NCBI GenBank assembly: GCA_963710355.1
Contig: CAVPZU010000003.1
Coordinates: forward strand, 496,001-560,000
DNA length: 64,000 bases
From: Fen-1359 sp963710355
GTDB lineage: Bacteria; Planctomycetota; Phycisphaerae; Sedimentisphaerales; Anaerobacaceae
Direction of reading: 5' to 3'
Below the pieces are notes generated by a model. That model was not told the DNA's origin and ran no database searches. It was given only the letters and a program-made list of their open reading frames with translations. Within the stretch, counting starts at the first letter, position 1, and each line of letters starts with the position of its first letter. Positions 47,652 to 55,715 of this stretch are shown here, in pieces. The translations under genes and the position numbers were made by a program.

Positions 47652-49730
47652 TTATGCGATGTCAACGAGGCCGAGAGAGTCGCCGAACCTGGCGAGCAAT
47701 GCGCTGCGGATGTTTTTGTGTTCATCTTTTGAAAGAGTCGGGTCTGAATTGACTAATTCGAAGGCATCTCTGCGAGCCAGAACGAGCAGTTCGTAATCGT
47801 CAATGATATTTGCGATTTTCAAATCGGGCAGGCCGTGCTGGCGCGTGCTGAACAGTTCGCCCGGCCCGCGAAGACGCAGGTCGTATTCAGCAATCTCGAA
47901 ACCGTCATTGGTTCTCGTTAAACTATCAAGTCTGGCCTTTGCAGTTTCGTTTTCGATTGTTGCAAAGAGGAGGCAGTAGGATTTGGCCTGTCCTCTGCCG
48001 ATGCGCCCGCGTAGCTGGTGCAATTGGGCAAGGCCGAAATGCTCGGCAGCCTCTATTACCATAATCGTTGCGTTGGGGACATCGATGCCGACCTCGATAA
48101 CGACGGTCGAGACTAAGCAATCGATTTTTCCCTTTCGGAAGTCGCTCATTATCCGCTGCTTATCGGCGGAAGGCATCCGGCCGTGAAGCAGTCCGACCGA
48201 AAATTCGGGGAAGACTTCCCTCGACAGTCTCTTCCATTCGTCAGTTGCGGCCTTAATATCATCGGCCTCGACGGCGGCAATCCGCGGACAGACGAAATAG
48301 GCCTGTCTCTTCGCTCGCAATCGCTGGCGGATAAATTCGTAGGCCTTCAATCTATCAGCAGAATCGACAAGACGCGTTATTACCTGTCCTCTGCCGGGCG
48401 GGCAGTGCCGGATGGCCGATACATCGAGGTCGCCGAAAACGGTCATTGCAAGAGTCCGCGGGATAGGTGTGGCGGTCATAACAAGGCAGTGCGGCGTGGT
48501 CTTTTTGCGGAGCAGCCATCGCTGTTCCACGCCGAACTTGTGCTGCTCGTCGATTATCACCAGGCCAAGCGATTTAAATTCGATATCTTTCTGCAGAAGT
48601 GCGACGGTGCCGACAACGATGTCGATTTGCCCGGTTTTGATTTGTTCGATGGTCTGTTTTCTTTTTTTGCCCGACAGGCCGCCTGTAATCAGCAGTCTCC
48701 TGACGCCGCTGTTTTTGAGATACCGCTCGATGCTTATAAAATGCTGGTTGGCAAGAATCTCCGTCGGCGCCATAATTGCAACCTGCTTTTTATTCGCTAC
48801 CACAAGCAGGGCGGCGTAGAGCGCAACGACGGTTTTTCCACTGCCGACATCGCCCTGCAGGAGACGATTGGTTGGCTCATCGTCGCACATATCGGCGGTG
48901 ATTTCCTCTATAACAACATCCTGGTCTTCGGTGAGCAAAAACGGAAAACGTTTTCTGATTCGCCGGTCGATTTTCTCGTCAATCTTCATTTTTACCGCTT
49001 TAGAGAAATGCCTTGTCCTGTATCGTCGCAGCGCCAGCCCGAGCTGCATCAGGAAAAACTCATCGTATTTGAGCCGGCGCACTGCCTTCGCAAGACTTTT
49101 CTCATCGGGCGGATTATGTATCCAGGCAAAGGCGTCCCTTCGAGAAACAAGGTCGTTCTTTTTAAGGAAATTTCGGTCGTAAAATTCGCCAATTAAACAA
49201 TCGAGCCTCTCGATGACAGGCCTGATTATCTGTTTTATCTGAGCGCTGGACAGGCCCGCCGAGGCCGGATAAACAGCGCCGCTGAAGGCATCAATTGGAT
49301 TAGGACTTTTCTCATCTGCAATTATGAACTTCGGATTAGTAAGCTGGAACTGATGTTTATAGAGATTCACCCTGCCCGATGCAACAATGGTCTGGCCGGG
49401 CTGGAGCTGGTTTTGCAGGTAGCCGCCGTGAAACCAGACAATCCTGCAGACGCCGGTATCGTCAGCAGCAAACGCTTCAAATAAAGGAGGTCTTCGGAAG
49501 GACTGGTAATCGGTGGATTCAATCAGGCCTATAATTGTCGCATCCCGGTCGGGCTGTAAATGCTGCATTTTTACAGGCGGCGGCGCAAAGACCCAGTCCC
49601 GCGGGAAATATTCGAGCAGGTCGGCGACCGTGTGAATGCCAAGCCGGGCAAAAACCTCAGCCCTCGCCGGGCCAACGCCTTTGAGAAACTGCACCGATGT
49701 TGAAAGGTCTATTGCGTTTTGCTTATCCAT
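47652..49730 (-). CDS. recG: ATP-dependent DNA helicase RecG
   Basis: RecG reverses stalled forks and branch-migrates Holliday junctions. The 692-residue protein has the wedge/OB domain (LKGVGPARAEVFARLGIHTV, LEYFPRDW), helicase motif I LLQGDVGSGKTVVAL, motif Ia MAPTEILANQH, DEQH box LVIIDEQHKFGVEQR, TATPIPRTL, and QLRGRIGRGQAKSYCLL. The C-terminus includes GPGELFSTRQHGLPDL. Intact and of normal length. Its 3' end faces the cassette array; the 80 bases between hold no gene. Confidence 0.97.
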   Translation of the reverse strand: MDKQNAIDLSTSVQFLKGVGPARAEVFARLGIHTVADLLEYFPRDWVFAPPPVKMQHLQPDRDATIIGLIESTDYQSFRRPPLFEAFAADDTGVCRIVWFHGGYLQNQLQPGQTIVASGRVNLYKHQFQLTNPKFIIADEKSPNPIDAFSGAVYPASAGLSSAQIKQIIRPVIERLDCLIGEFYDRNFLKKNDLVSRRDAFAWIHNPPDEKSLAKAVRRLKYDEFFLMQLGLALRRYRTRHFSKAVKMKIDEKIDRRIRKRFPFLLTEDQDVVIEEITADMCDDEPTNRLLQGDVGSGKTVVALYAALLVVANKKQVAIMAPTEILANQHFISIERYLKNSGVRRLLITGGLSGKKRKQTIEQIKTGQIDIVVGTVALLQKDIEFKSLGLVIIDEQHKFGVEQRWLLRKKTTPHCLVMTATPIPRTLAMTVFGDLDVSAIRHCPPGRGQVITRLVDSADRLKAYEFIRQRLRAKRQAYFVCPRIAAVEADDIKAATDEWKRLSREVFPEFSVGLLHGRMPSADKQRIMSDFRKGKIDCLVSTVVIEVGIDVPNATIMVIEAAEHFGLAQLHQLRGRIGRGQAKSYCLLFATIENETAKARLDSLTRTNDGFEIAEYDLRLRGPGELFSTRQHGLPDLKIANIIDDYELLVLARRDAFELVNSDPTLSKDEHKNIRSALLARFGDSLGLVDIA

Positions 49731-49882
49731 TTCATTGTTTCTTTATTTGCGGTTCGCTGTTCACATATCTTTGGAAATAAAAAACCAAAAATAAAATATC
49801 AAAAATACATATTAAAAATCAAAAATATACGATTTTTGTTATAGACTTGCCTACTGATATACTCACTTACCCATATACCATT

Positions 49883-50542
49883 TTATTCTTCGAAGGCGAA
49901 GCGGCCAACGAGTTTTACAAAGCGGACGTCGCAGAGAAAGGATTCTGTGCAGCCGACGGGGGTTTTTTCGCCGAGGACAAGGCTCTGGACGCCGCCTTCG
50001 CCCACAGGCGTAATGTAAAGGCCGCCGATTTTGAGCTGTCCGAGGACAGGCTCCGGCATTTGGGGGACGGCAGCGGTGATGATGATTCGGTCGAACTGGA
50101 TTTTTTCGGGCCAGCCGCTGCTGCCGTCGCCGATGTAAAATTCGATGTTGATAAGCCCAAGCCTTCCGAGGACGGCCTGTGCGGATTCGGAAAGCTGACC
50201 GAACCGCTCGATTGTATAGACCTTCTTTGCCAGCCTGCTTAAAACGGCCGTCTGGTAGCCGCTGCCTGTGCCGATTTCGAGGACCTCATAATCCGGTTTG
50301 AGCTTCAGGGCCTGCGTCATAAGAGCGACGATGTAAGGCTGCGAGATGGTCTGGCCTATACCGATGGGCAGGGGGCCGTCGCTGTATGCCTGCGAGCGGT
50401 ACTGCAGCGGCGCAAATTCCTCCCGTGGTATTTCGGCCATTACCCCCAATAGGTTCTCATCTGTTATATCGCGGCCCTGCAGGTCAAGTTTGACCATTTG
50501 CTGACGGGCAACCGCAAAGTTATTTTTCTGGTTTTCGCCCAT
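49883..50542 (-). CDS. pcm: Protein-L-isoaspartate O-methyltransferase
   Basis: Pcm repairs damaged proteins by methylating isoaspartyl residues with S-adenosylmethionine. The 219-residue chain has PREEFAPLQYRSQAYSDGPL, IGIGQTISQPYIVALM, the SAM loop VLEIGTGSGYQTAVLS and RIIITAAVPQMPEP. All are in the family order and the length is standard. Single gene, upstream of recG on the same strand with a 150-base gap. Confidence 0.95.
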   Translation of the reverse strand: MGENQKNNFAVARQQMVKLDLQGRDITDENLLGVMAEIPREEFAPLQYRSQAYSDGPLPIGIGQTISQPYIVALMTQALKLKPDYEVLEIGTGSGYQTAVLSRLAKKVYTIERFGQLSESAQAVLGRLGLINIEFYIGDGSSGWPEKIQFDRIIITAAVPQMPEPVLGQLKIGGLYITPVGEGGVQSLVLGEKTPVGCTESFLCDVRFVKLVGRFAFEE

Positions 50543-50683
50543 AAAAAAATTGTCGCTTTTTGTTCGATGTTTTGCAAAACAAATCTGCCGTTAATTTGGT
50601 TGCTATCGGCAGGCAAGATTGTAAAATGCCGTATTGAAAATTTAAATCAAACAGCTCAAAAAATCTCTTAAGGAGGCAAAAAA

Positions 50684-51343
50684 ATGAGCGCCAAAAGAGC
50701 CCTTTTTTACCTGCTGCTTGGTATTCTGGGCGGTTGTGTGCCGGTAATGTCCCTGCATCCGTTATACGATGAACAGAATATCGTCTTTGATGAAAAACTG
50801 CTCGGCCTGTGGAGCAAGGACTCGAATGAAACTATGGAATTTACCCGGGCGGAGAAGGGAGAAAAACCCTATCAGCTTATTTATACAAGCCACAATAAAA
50901 AAACAAAAGAAACTGCCGAGGGGATATTTGACGTTTGTCTTGTAAAAATCGAAAACAAATTATTTCTCGATGTATTCCCTAAAGAGTCTCCCTGCGGCAA
51001 AATTGAAGAACCAAACGAGGCCAAATGGTTTTACAATTCATTCTTCCTTGTGCCGGTGCATACTTTTGTGAAAGTCAATTCAATTGAACCGCAATTAAAA
51101 TTGGGATTTACTGATGATGAAAGTATGAAGAAACTTCTGGAGAAAGACCCAAATGCAATAAAACACGAGAAGATTGACGGCAATCCGATTTTAACTGCCG
51201 ATACAAAAACGCTGCAGAAATTTGTCCTCAAACACGCCGACAGCAACGATGTATTCAGCGAGGAATTGATACTGGGAAAATCCAAAATTCGAAAATCAAA
51301 TATCAAAATTGTGGAACCGCCTTCGGCAGAAAAGAAGAATTAA
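50684..51343 (+). CDS. Lipoprotein of unknown function, 219 aa
   Basis: AAGGAGG precedes ATG 50684. The signal peptide ends in a lipobox, LLLGILGGC, so the protein is likely lipid-anchored. The body is beta-rich and Lys/Glu-rich (LHPLYDEQNIVFDEKLLGLW, SKDSNETMEFTRAEKGEKPY) with no recognised domain; LHPLY-DE-xxVFDxxLLGxW is a recurring opening in such bacterial lipoproteins. Conditions of expression unknown. It stands alone between pcm (opposite strand) and nadB. Confidence 0.7.
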   Translation: MSAKRALFYLLLGILGGCVPVMSLHPLYDEQNIVFDEKLLGLWSKDSNETMEFTRAEKGEKPYQLIYTSHNKKTKETAEGIFDVCLVKIENKLFLDVFPKESPCGKIEEPNEAKWFYNSFFLVPVHTFVKVNSIEPQLKLGFTDDESMKKLLEKDPNAIKHEKIDGNPILTADTKTLQKFVLKHADSNDVFSEELILGKSKIRKSNIKIVEPPSAEKKN

Positions 51344-51463
51344 GAATTCAAGTATTTAGCCACCGCAGCCCGCCTGAAGTATGGTGGGCAAGACCGGGGT
51401 TATTCTAATTTTATGAATGAGTCCAAAAAGGTATATATCGGATTCAAAAAGCGAGGATAAGTG

Positions 51464-53212
51464 ATGAGCAAAGACGAACCAAATCTGTCGAGTCAGCTTC
51501 GCAGATACCTTGTTGATATCGATGCGGCGAGCACGCACCAGCTCTTTACCGATTGCCTTGTCATCGGTTCGGGCATAGCGGGTCTTCGGGCAGCAATAGA
51601 GGCGGCACAACATTGTAATGTTATTGTGGTTTGCAAGGGTGCGGTTTCCGACAGCAACACCTGGAACGCACAGGGCGGGATAGCCGTTGTGCTTGAGCCG
51701 CCGAAGGCGGACTCACCCCCGCTCTTGCTTTCGCCTGCCTCTGCGTCTCTCCCGCAGCTTGTTGCACAAGCAACAGCGGGAGGCAGCAGGCAAGAAAACG
51801 CAGGGGCGGACTCGGTCGAATCCCACATTGCAGATACTCTAAAAACAGGTTGCTCCCTTTGCGACGAAAAGGCAGTCGAAACGGTGGTTCGCCAGGGGCC
51901 GCAACTGATACAGCAGCTTTTAGACTGGGGCGCCGAATTCGATAAAACCGACGGCAGGATAACCGCAACTATCGAGGGCGGACATTCATACCCGCGGGTC
52001 ATCCACGCGCACGGCGACAACACGGGCAGGATTGTCGCAGAGGCTCTGGTTAACAAAGCTCGCCAAAATCCGAATATAAAGATTATCGAAAACTTTTTTA
52101 CCATTGATTTGGTAACCGACGACAACCGCTGCCTGGGCATCATCGGGCAAGATAATCCGCCGAAGGCAGGCAGGCAGATTATCTGGGCTGCCAATACGAT
52201 TCTGGCGACCGGCGGGGCAGGCCAGCTCTACCGTGAGACAAGCAACCCTTCCGGTGCAACGGGCGACGGTTTAGCAATGGCCTGGCGGGCAGGGGCTGTC
52301 CTGCAGGACCTCGAATTTATGCAGTTCCATCCGACAACACTCTATATCGCAGGGGCATCACGGGCGCTGATTACAGAGGCTCTTCGGGGCGAAGGAGCAA
52401 TTCTGCGCGATAGCAAAGGCAGGGCATTTATGAAGGACTATCACCCTTCGGAGGAACTGCGCCCCGCGATGTCGTAAGCAGGGCCTGCCTTCAGCAGATG
52501 CTCAAGACCAAAGCGACAAACGTCTTTCTCGATGTCAGACATCTTGATAAGCAGCATTTTGCAAAGCGATTTCCGTATATCTATGAGCTTTGCGAAAGTT
52601 TCGATATCGACATAAGCAAAGACCTGATACCTGTTCGGCCAAGCGCAGCATTATATGGTCGGGGGAGTAAAGACAGACCTGTCGGCGAGGACAAATATCG
52701 AAAATCTCTACGCCTGCGGAGAGGTTGCCTCGACAGGTCTGCACGGCGCAAACAGGCTCGGCAGCAACGCCCTGCTTGAAGGTCTGGTCTTCGGCAGGAC
52801 CGCAGGACAGGAGGCTGCGAAAATTGTTATGGCAGGCAACATGCACTTCAGGCCGCATCTGATAAAACACAAAATTCCGCATTCTGACCGAACGGCTCTG
52901 GATACTGCCGATGTCCGAAACTCGCTGCGGGCCCTGATGTGGCGAAATGTCGGAATTACCAGAACAGCAAGGCCTCTTATCGAGGCACAACAAATCATAA
53001 AATTCTGGCAGCGGTATGTAATGGACAAAATCTTCGAAACGCCTGCCGGCTGGGAGTGTCAGAATATGCTCACAATCTGCCTGTTCGCAGCATACTGTGC
53101 ACATAGCCGCCGCGAAAGTCGAGGGGTTCATTTCAGAACCGATTACCCTCAGGCAGATGACAAAAACTTCAAAAGGCATACCCAAATCAGGACAGAATTA
53201 ACAAACCCCTGA
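51464..53212 (+). CDS. nadB: L-aspartate oxidase NadB (two frameshifts, internal insert)
   Basis: NadB oxidises L-aspartate to iminoaspartate with FAD, the first step of NAD synthesis. ATG 51464 is preferred to GTG 51461. Seen: FAD loop CLVIGSGIAGLRAAIEAA, NTWNAQGGIAVVL, EGGHSYPRVIHAHGDNTG, MQFHPTTLYIAG, and HYMVGGVKTDLSARTNIENL with GEVASTGLHGANRLGSN. The frame shifts near 52467 (CCCC for CCCCC, restoring RDVVSRA) and near 52650 (one extra base, restoring PSAHYMVGG). About 37 residues, PPKADS to QENAGA, are inserted between VVLE and DSVESHIADTL and derive from a palindrome plus a nested hairpin. No nadA or nadC adjoins. Confidence 0.92.
51697..51815. repeat. Palindrome plus nested hairpin inserted in nadB
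   Basis: CCGCCGAAGGCGG (51698-51710) is followed by CTCCCGC...GCGGGAG enclosing GCTTGT-TGC-ACAAGC. GGCGGACTC occurs at both ends. The whole stretch is in frame and adds a loop to NadB. Confidence 0.65.
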
Positions 53213-53308
53213 TTGTGCGCTCAACTGAAGTATAGTCCTATATTATTCGATGAAAAAATATTATATTCAGGCAAGAGACGTTTCTCCGGCCAAAACAGGC
53301 CTCCCGGA

Positions 53309-53351
53309 TCCGCCGGCGGCGGACCCCGGGATGCAATCCGCCGCAGGCGGA
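53309..53351. repeat. Two adjacent palindrome copies
   Basis: TCCGCCGGCGGCGGA (53309-53323) and TCCGCCGCAGGCGGA (53337-53351) are 13 bases apart in the gap after nadB. Confidence 0.8.
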
Positions 53352-53392
53352 CACAAAAAAGGCGAAATAGCGTCTTAAAAACGGATTGGTCA

Positions 53393-53421
53393 TTGACTTT
53401 CTGAAGCCCTGCTGTTATAAT
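53393..53421 (+). promoter_or_regulatory. Promoter ahead of the lipoprotein-cdaA genes
   Basis: TTGACT (53393-53398), 17 bases, TATAAT (53416-53421), the best sigma-70-type promoter in the window. It would read the short lipoprotein, cdaA and the YbbR-like gene. Confidence 0.75.
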
Positions 53422-53455
53422 AATTGTGAAAACAGATAAGCTTAACAAGGGTTAA

Positions 53456-53470
53456 TCCGCCGCAGGCGGA
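53456..53470. repeat. TCCGCCGCAGGCGGA palindrome in the leader
   Basis: This copy lies in the 5' leader between the promoter at 53393 and the ORF at 53519, so it would form a hairpin in the mRNA. Confidence 0.8.
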
Positions 53471-53518
53471 GCCGAAAAAACCGGCAAAGGCCTCGAATTA
53501 ATGCTCAGAGAGGAAAAA

Positions 53519-53731
53519 ATGATGAAAAGAAAATATATTTTGGGATTTCTTCTTTTTGTTTTTGTATTATGGCTGACAGGTTGCAATCAGCAGCTTGGAG
53601 AAACCAGAGCCGAGGTCATAAGAAGGCACGACAGAACGATACAGATTAGCTGCCAGGAGTTTATGGATGATATTGACAAGACCCTGCTGCTTGACCAGCC
53701 GAGTAAATTGACTGACAAAAGAATACCGTAA
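53519..53731 (+). CDS. Short lipoprotein, 70 aa
   Basis: AGAGGAAAA precedes ATG 53519. A positively charged start (MMKRK) and hydrophobic helix end in a lipobox, LWLTGC, so the mature form of about 50 residues is lipid-anchored. The rest, RAEVIRRHDRTIQISCQEFM, DDIDKTLLLDQPSKLTDKR, is helical and unrecognised. It shares the promoter at 53393 with cdaA, 57 bases downstream, which suggests a role linked to that membrane enzyme; this is inference. Confidence 0.7.
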   Translation: MMKRKYILGFLLFVFVLWLTGCNQQLGETRAEVIRRHDRTIQISCQEFMDDIDKTLLLDQPSKLTDKRIP

Positions 53732-53787
53732 GCAAACTGTTTTTTCGATATCTGTTAACTACAGATATAATCAAAGGGACTTGATTT

Positions 53788-54639
53788 GTGGGGATGCTTA
53801 TTGATTATTTAAGACGGGTTGCGGAATATAACCTGTTGATTGTAGCAATAGAGCTTTTTCTCATCGGTCTTGTCGTCTACTGGGTAGTTGATTTTCTGGA
53901 GGGAACGCGGGGCGAAAGGCTGTTCCGCAGCGTAGTGCTAATCCTTATTGTCGGCTTTCTAATCTTAAATCTTGTCGTCAAACGTTTCGATTTTGCACGT
54001 CTTCAATTTTTATATAACGGGTTTTTGATATTTGTTTTGATTATTGCGGTTACGGCCTTTCAGCCGGAAATACGAAGGGCGCTCATCAGCATTGGCCGGC
54101 CAAGCCTTCGAACAAGCTCATCTCAAAAAACCGAAAAATCAATCGACCAGATAATTGACGCCGTTATGCAGCTATCCGCCTCTAAAACCGGAGCAATAAT
54201 CGTAATGGAAAGAAAAGTTGCCCTCGGAGAATTTATCGAGACCGGCGTCTGGCTCGATTCTGAGGTCAGCACCGAGCTTTTGAGGACAATTTTTTATCCC
54301 GATGCTGTCCTTCACGATATGGCGGTTGTCATTCGCGGCGACAGAATTGTTGCCGCCAGCGTGCAGCTTCCGCTGGCAGAGGAAGGCAGTATCGGAGGCG
54401 TAGAACTGGGCTCACGGCATAGGGCGGCAATAGGGATAACCAGCGGCTCGGACGCAATATGCCTGGTGGTAAGCGAAGAGACAGGCATTATTTCCATAGC
54501 GGAAGGCGGCAGGCTAACCAGAAACATAGACCGCAGCCAATTGCGACAATATCTTTGCACCGAGGCAAAAGATAAGCAATCGTTTTTCGGAAGGTTACGG
54601 CGGACAAGCACGGAAAAGCATCAGCTAAAAAATAATTAG
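53788..54639 (+). CDS. cdaA: Diadenylate cyclase CdaA (c-di-AMP synthase)
   Basis: CdaA makes c-di-AMP from two ATP at the membrane; the signal governs K+ and osmotic balance. Three N-terminal helices (LLIVAIELFLIGLVVYWVV, LFRSVVLILIVGFLILNL, FLIFVLIIAVTAF) precede the DAC domain: LSASKTGAIIVMER, VLHDMAVVIRGDRI, LPLAEEGSIGGVELGSRHRA. The RHR motif is intact. The first motif reads DMA where DGA is usual. GTG 53788 fits AAAGGGA better than ATG 53794. The YbbR-like gene follows after 9 bases, the same order as cdaA-cdaR elsewhere. A c-di-AMP riboswitch lies at 43.9-44.1 kb. Confidence 0.93.
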   Translation: MGMLIDYLRRVAEYNLLIVAIELFLIGLVVYWVVDFLEGTRGERLFRSVVLILIVGFLILNLVVKRFDFARLQFLYNGFLIFVLIIAVTAFQPEIRRALISIGRPSLRTSSSQKTEKSIDQIIDAVMQLSASKTGAIIVMERKVALGEFIETGVWLDSEVSTELLRTIFYPDAVLHDMAVVIRGDRIVAASVQLPLAEEGSIGGVELGSRHRAAIGITSGSDAICLVVSEETGIISIAEGGRLTRNIDRSQLRQYLCTEAKDKQSFFGRLRRTSTEKHQLKNN

Positions 54640-54648
54640 AGGTTGATA

Positions 54649-55695
54649 ATGACAAAAAAAATCAGCCCCGGAAAAATACTGGTTGTTGCGGTCCTGACAA
54701 TCCTGATATGGGTGTGGGCCGACCGCGCCAAGACGGAGGAATTTACAGTCATAAACGCCATCATAAAAGTCGATACATCCACCGACCCGAGACTCTGGAT
54801 AAGCATAAATAATAAAACCATCGCCGCCGTCAACAAAATAGCTCTCGAAGGCTCATCGTCAAAAATCGACAAAGCACAAAAAGAACAGCGAGACAATAAG
54901 CTTGCATTTGAGTTCTTTCTGAACCCTCAGTCCGTTGCGGGCGGAGAACTGCAGGAGGCCGGTCTGCACTCGCTAAATCTGTCGGAGTTTTTCAGAAAAA
55001 GTCCGCTAATAAAACAGCTCGGCCTTTCGGTCAAAAGCTGCGAGCCGACAAGGCTGGATGTTCAGGTGAAAAAATTAGTTGAAAAGCAGTTAAAAGTCGA
55101 GTGCATAGACGAAAGCGGCGCCCTGCGAAAGTTTGAGACAATCGAACCGTCTAATATAAATATCCTCGTCCCTGAGGACTGGACAGGCAATGCAAAAATA
55201 AAGCTAACCGCAGCGGAGATAAACCAGGCGAAACAATCGGCCATATCAAAAACCGCCTACATCGAGCTGCCTGACGGTCAAACCAGAAGCAGCACAACCG
55301 CTGTGAAATTCAAACTCGCTGCCACGGAAAAAAACCAGCCTGAATACAGCATAAAAAAACCGACGGTCGGCTTTGTTTTGAGCCCGAACCTCATAGGAAA
55401 ATACACTGTCGAGCTTCTCAATCCGCAGGAGGTAGCCGTTGTGAACATCAGCGCAACAACGGAAGCAAAGGATGTCTACGAGCAGCAGGAATATCAGATA
55501 CTCCTTTATATAAGCGATAACGACACGCAACCCGCCGCAGGAGGACCCGGAGCAGAAAAGAAAAGAAGGGTCGATTACAATTTTCCCAAGCAATTTGTCG
55601 AAAAGGGAGAGATACAACTCAAGGGCGAGCCTGTGGAGGCCAGATTCAAGCTGGTGCCAATAGCAACAGGCCAGCCGACAGTAACAAGTCCATAG
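54649..55695 (+). CDS. YbbR/CdaR-like membrane protein
   Basis: Placed directly after cdaA, with TAGAGG six bases before ATG 54649. One N-terminal helix (GKILVVAVLTILIWVWADRA) anchors a beta-rich outer part of about 320 residues, with repeated strands like LGLSVKSCEPTRLDVQVKKL, which fit YbbR-type domains. CdaR regulates CdaA in Firmicutes; here the role is inferred from order and shape. A palindrome remnant is translated as QPAAGGPG near residue 300. Sequence similarity to known CdaR is weak to the eye. Confidence 0.65.
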   Translation: MTKKISPGKILVVAVLTILIWVWADRAKTEEFTVINAIIKVDTSTDPRLWISINNKTIAAVNKIALEGSSSKIDKAQKEQRDNKLAFEFFLNPQSVAGGELQEAGLHSLNLSEFFRKSPLIKQLGLSVKSCEPTRLDVQVKKLVEKQLKVECIDESGALRKFETIEPSNINILVPEDWTGNAKIKLTAAEINQAKQSAISKTAYIELPDGQTRSSTTAVKFKLAATEKNQPEYSIKKPTVGFVLSPNLIGKYTVELLNPQEVAVVNISATTEAKDVYEQQEYQILLYISDNDTQPAAGGPGAEKKRRVDYNFPKQFVEKGEIQLKGEPVEARFKLVPIATGQPTVTSP

Positions 55696-55715
55696 GACTC
55701 CATCTCATTTTCATT

